Source of the DNA: Pyxicephalus adspersus
Taxonomy: Eukaryota; Chordata; Amphibia; Anura; Pyxicephalidae
NCBI RefSeq assembly: GCF_032062135.1
Contig: NC_092863.1
Coordinates: 16,068,997-16,132,996, forward strand
Length of the DNA stretch: 64,000 bases
Direction: 5' to 3'
A program made the position numbers and the translations under genes. Position 1 is the stretch's first letter. Every line of letters begins with the position of its first letter. Under the pieces are notes generated by a model. The model did not search any database and was not told where the DNA came from. It worked only from the letters and a program-made list of their open reading frames with translations. Below, piece by piece: positions 62,698-64,000 of this stretch.

Positions 62698-62944
62698 TTA
62701 TATATATATATATATATATNNNNNNNNNNNNNNNNNNNNNNNNNNNNNNNNNNNNNNNNNNNNNNNNNNNNNNNNNNNNNNNNNNNNNNNNNNNNNNNNN
62801 NNNNNNNNNNNNNNNNNNNNNNNNNNNNNNNNNNNNNNNNNNNNNNNNNNNNNNNNNNNNNNNNNNNNNNNNNNNNNNNNNNNNNNNNNNNNNNNNNNNN
62901 NNNNNNNNNNNNNNNNNNNNNNNNNNNNNNNNNNNNNNNNNNNN

Positions 62945-62996
<52 letters not shown>
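62698..62996. repeat. (AT)n microsatellite with unsequenced gap
   Basis: AT/TA repeats at 62698-62719 and 62945-62996 enclose Ns at 62720-62944. The gap is almost certainly an assembly failure in the microsatellite, and its true length is unknown. The IYIYIY open frames across it are artefacts. Confidence 0.97.
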
Positions 62997-63000
<4 letters not shown>

Positions 63001-64000
63001 ATGTTTTGCCTAGGCATATGCTTTTAATGATTCACCAATTTGAGATAGTTGTGAGCTTCCTGTTGGTTAAAATCCATCACCAACTTTCAAATTGATTGTT
63101 GATAGAAGACTGCATGTTGAATGATTGAGATTCCTGCTCTGCATAGTTTATCCTATGCATGCCAGTAGAAGGTCTGTGAGATTTTCTCCTGCTAAGCCAT
63201 TGTTATCTTTATATAATAAGTGGTGGTGGTAACTTGTGACATGTTGCAGTGATACTCATTCTTCATCAGCCTCAGAATTAGAATTCTTTCAAGGGTATGC
63301 AATCTCTATTTGCTTTCTTTTGGTATGTCAAATATACCATAGAAAGTGTTTAGTTCTTGAAGTGAGAACAAAACCTGATCTTCCATAGACTCAGTGTGCT
63401 AATAATGTCATGTGCTTTCTTCCATTGTTTCCAGCCCTGTAGGTGAACTACAGAACATTTGCCACTCTCTCAAGATGTCTTCCTGCTCTAGGGTTAAGAC
63501 ATGATTTTTCCTACATTTTGTGTACTTGTATTTAGTTGTACTTTTAATACAGATTCTGAACATGCCGGAGCCATTATATACCAGCACTAGTATTCTCCAG
63601 ATTACTTTTTAAGTTCACAGGAAGCCTTGGCGAGCTTAGAGGAAATGGGCACAGCTTTCCCCATTCTCAAACATTAGTTTTATTGAATTCTACAAGTTAA
63701 CAATGGATGTTAAATGTACTAGATAACAATAAAGCCTTTCCTATTGTAATGTGTGCATTTTGAATAGGTAAGTGTAAATGGCTTGCATTCATTCAAAAGT
63801 AATTTGCTTTGATATCTGATATTTGCTGCCTTTTGTTCCATAACACGGCAGGGCTGGCAGGAAAAGGCAGCAGTATAAGCCTGTAGGAAGCAGTGGATGA
63901 CCTCATTGGTGTGCTTCTGCTCTTTACAGTTTGTTTAGTAAGCTGTAAGCAATGTCTTCACCAGGCTGTTCCACTTTTTAGAACCGTGGTCCGGGTTATG

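Larger units (their letters stand above)
43063..64000 (+). other. JUP: Presumed JUP intron 1 (open at window end)
   Basis: No exon with armadillo-family or other recognisable coding sequence was found in these 21 kb on either strand. All open frames are short and lack family features. Named contents are the G-rich minisatellite (43400-44275), hAT elements (46800, 60888), a long inverted-repeat element (48700-50241), a small MITE (57979), homopolymer runs and an AT microsatellite with gap (62698-62996). The rest is unassigned. Confidence 0.5.

Noticed and set aside
62585..63095. Long IYIYIY frames on both strands
   Set aside because: Translated AT microsatellite and Ns, not coding.

Overview
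The window is vertebrate nuclear DNA. It holds multi-exon genes with GT-AG introns, a CpG-rich promoter, and many degenerate DNA transposons (hAT-like, Tc1/mariner-like, and TAA-target MITEs of PIF/Harbinger type). The mix of repeats and the level of divergence of the two recognisable proteins suggest an anuran amphibian, but this is inference. There are no bacterial operons, CRISPR arrays, rRNAs or recognisable tRNAs.

Layout. (1) 1-2167, minus strand: first coding exon of FKBP10 (ER peptidyl-prolyl isomerase FKBP65) and the start of its first intron; the rest of the gene lies off the left edge. (2) 2168-5464: 3.3 kb between two divergent start codons, containing a perfect 95-bp tandem duplication. 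(3) 5465-18778, plus strand: complete seven-exon coding region of P3H4 (SC65/LEPREL4), 433 residues, every junction in frame, with a poly(A) signal at 19095. (4) 19.1-42.5 kb: intergenic DNA rich in mobile elements (hAT MITEs, a truncated Tc1, three TAA-flanked MITEs), with one strong CTCF-like motif at 20196. (5) About 42.56-43.16 kb: CpG-rich promoter with six CCAAT boxes and a non-coding first exon ending in a clean donor at 43062/43063. From the gene order known in mammals (JUP - P3H4 - FKBP10) this is best read as the JUP promoter, but no JUP coding exon is inside the window. (6) 43.06-64 kb: the presumed long first intron of that gene, with a G-rich minisatellite, a 1.5-kb element bounded by about 200-bp inverted repeats, hAT copies with intact 8-bp target duplications, and a sequencing gap of Ns in an AT microsatellite.

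Functionally, FKBP10 and P3H4 are both ER factors for collagen lysine hydroxylation and cross-linking, and they sit head to head as in mammals. I did not find a previously undescribed system. The most useful leads are the CTCF-like site, the CCAAT-array promoter, the long inverted-repeat element, and the well-preserved transposon boundaries.
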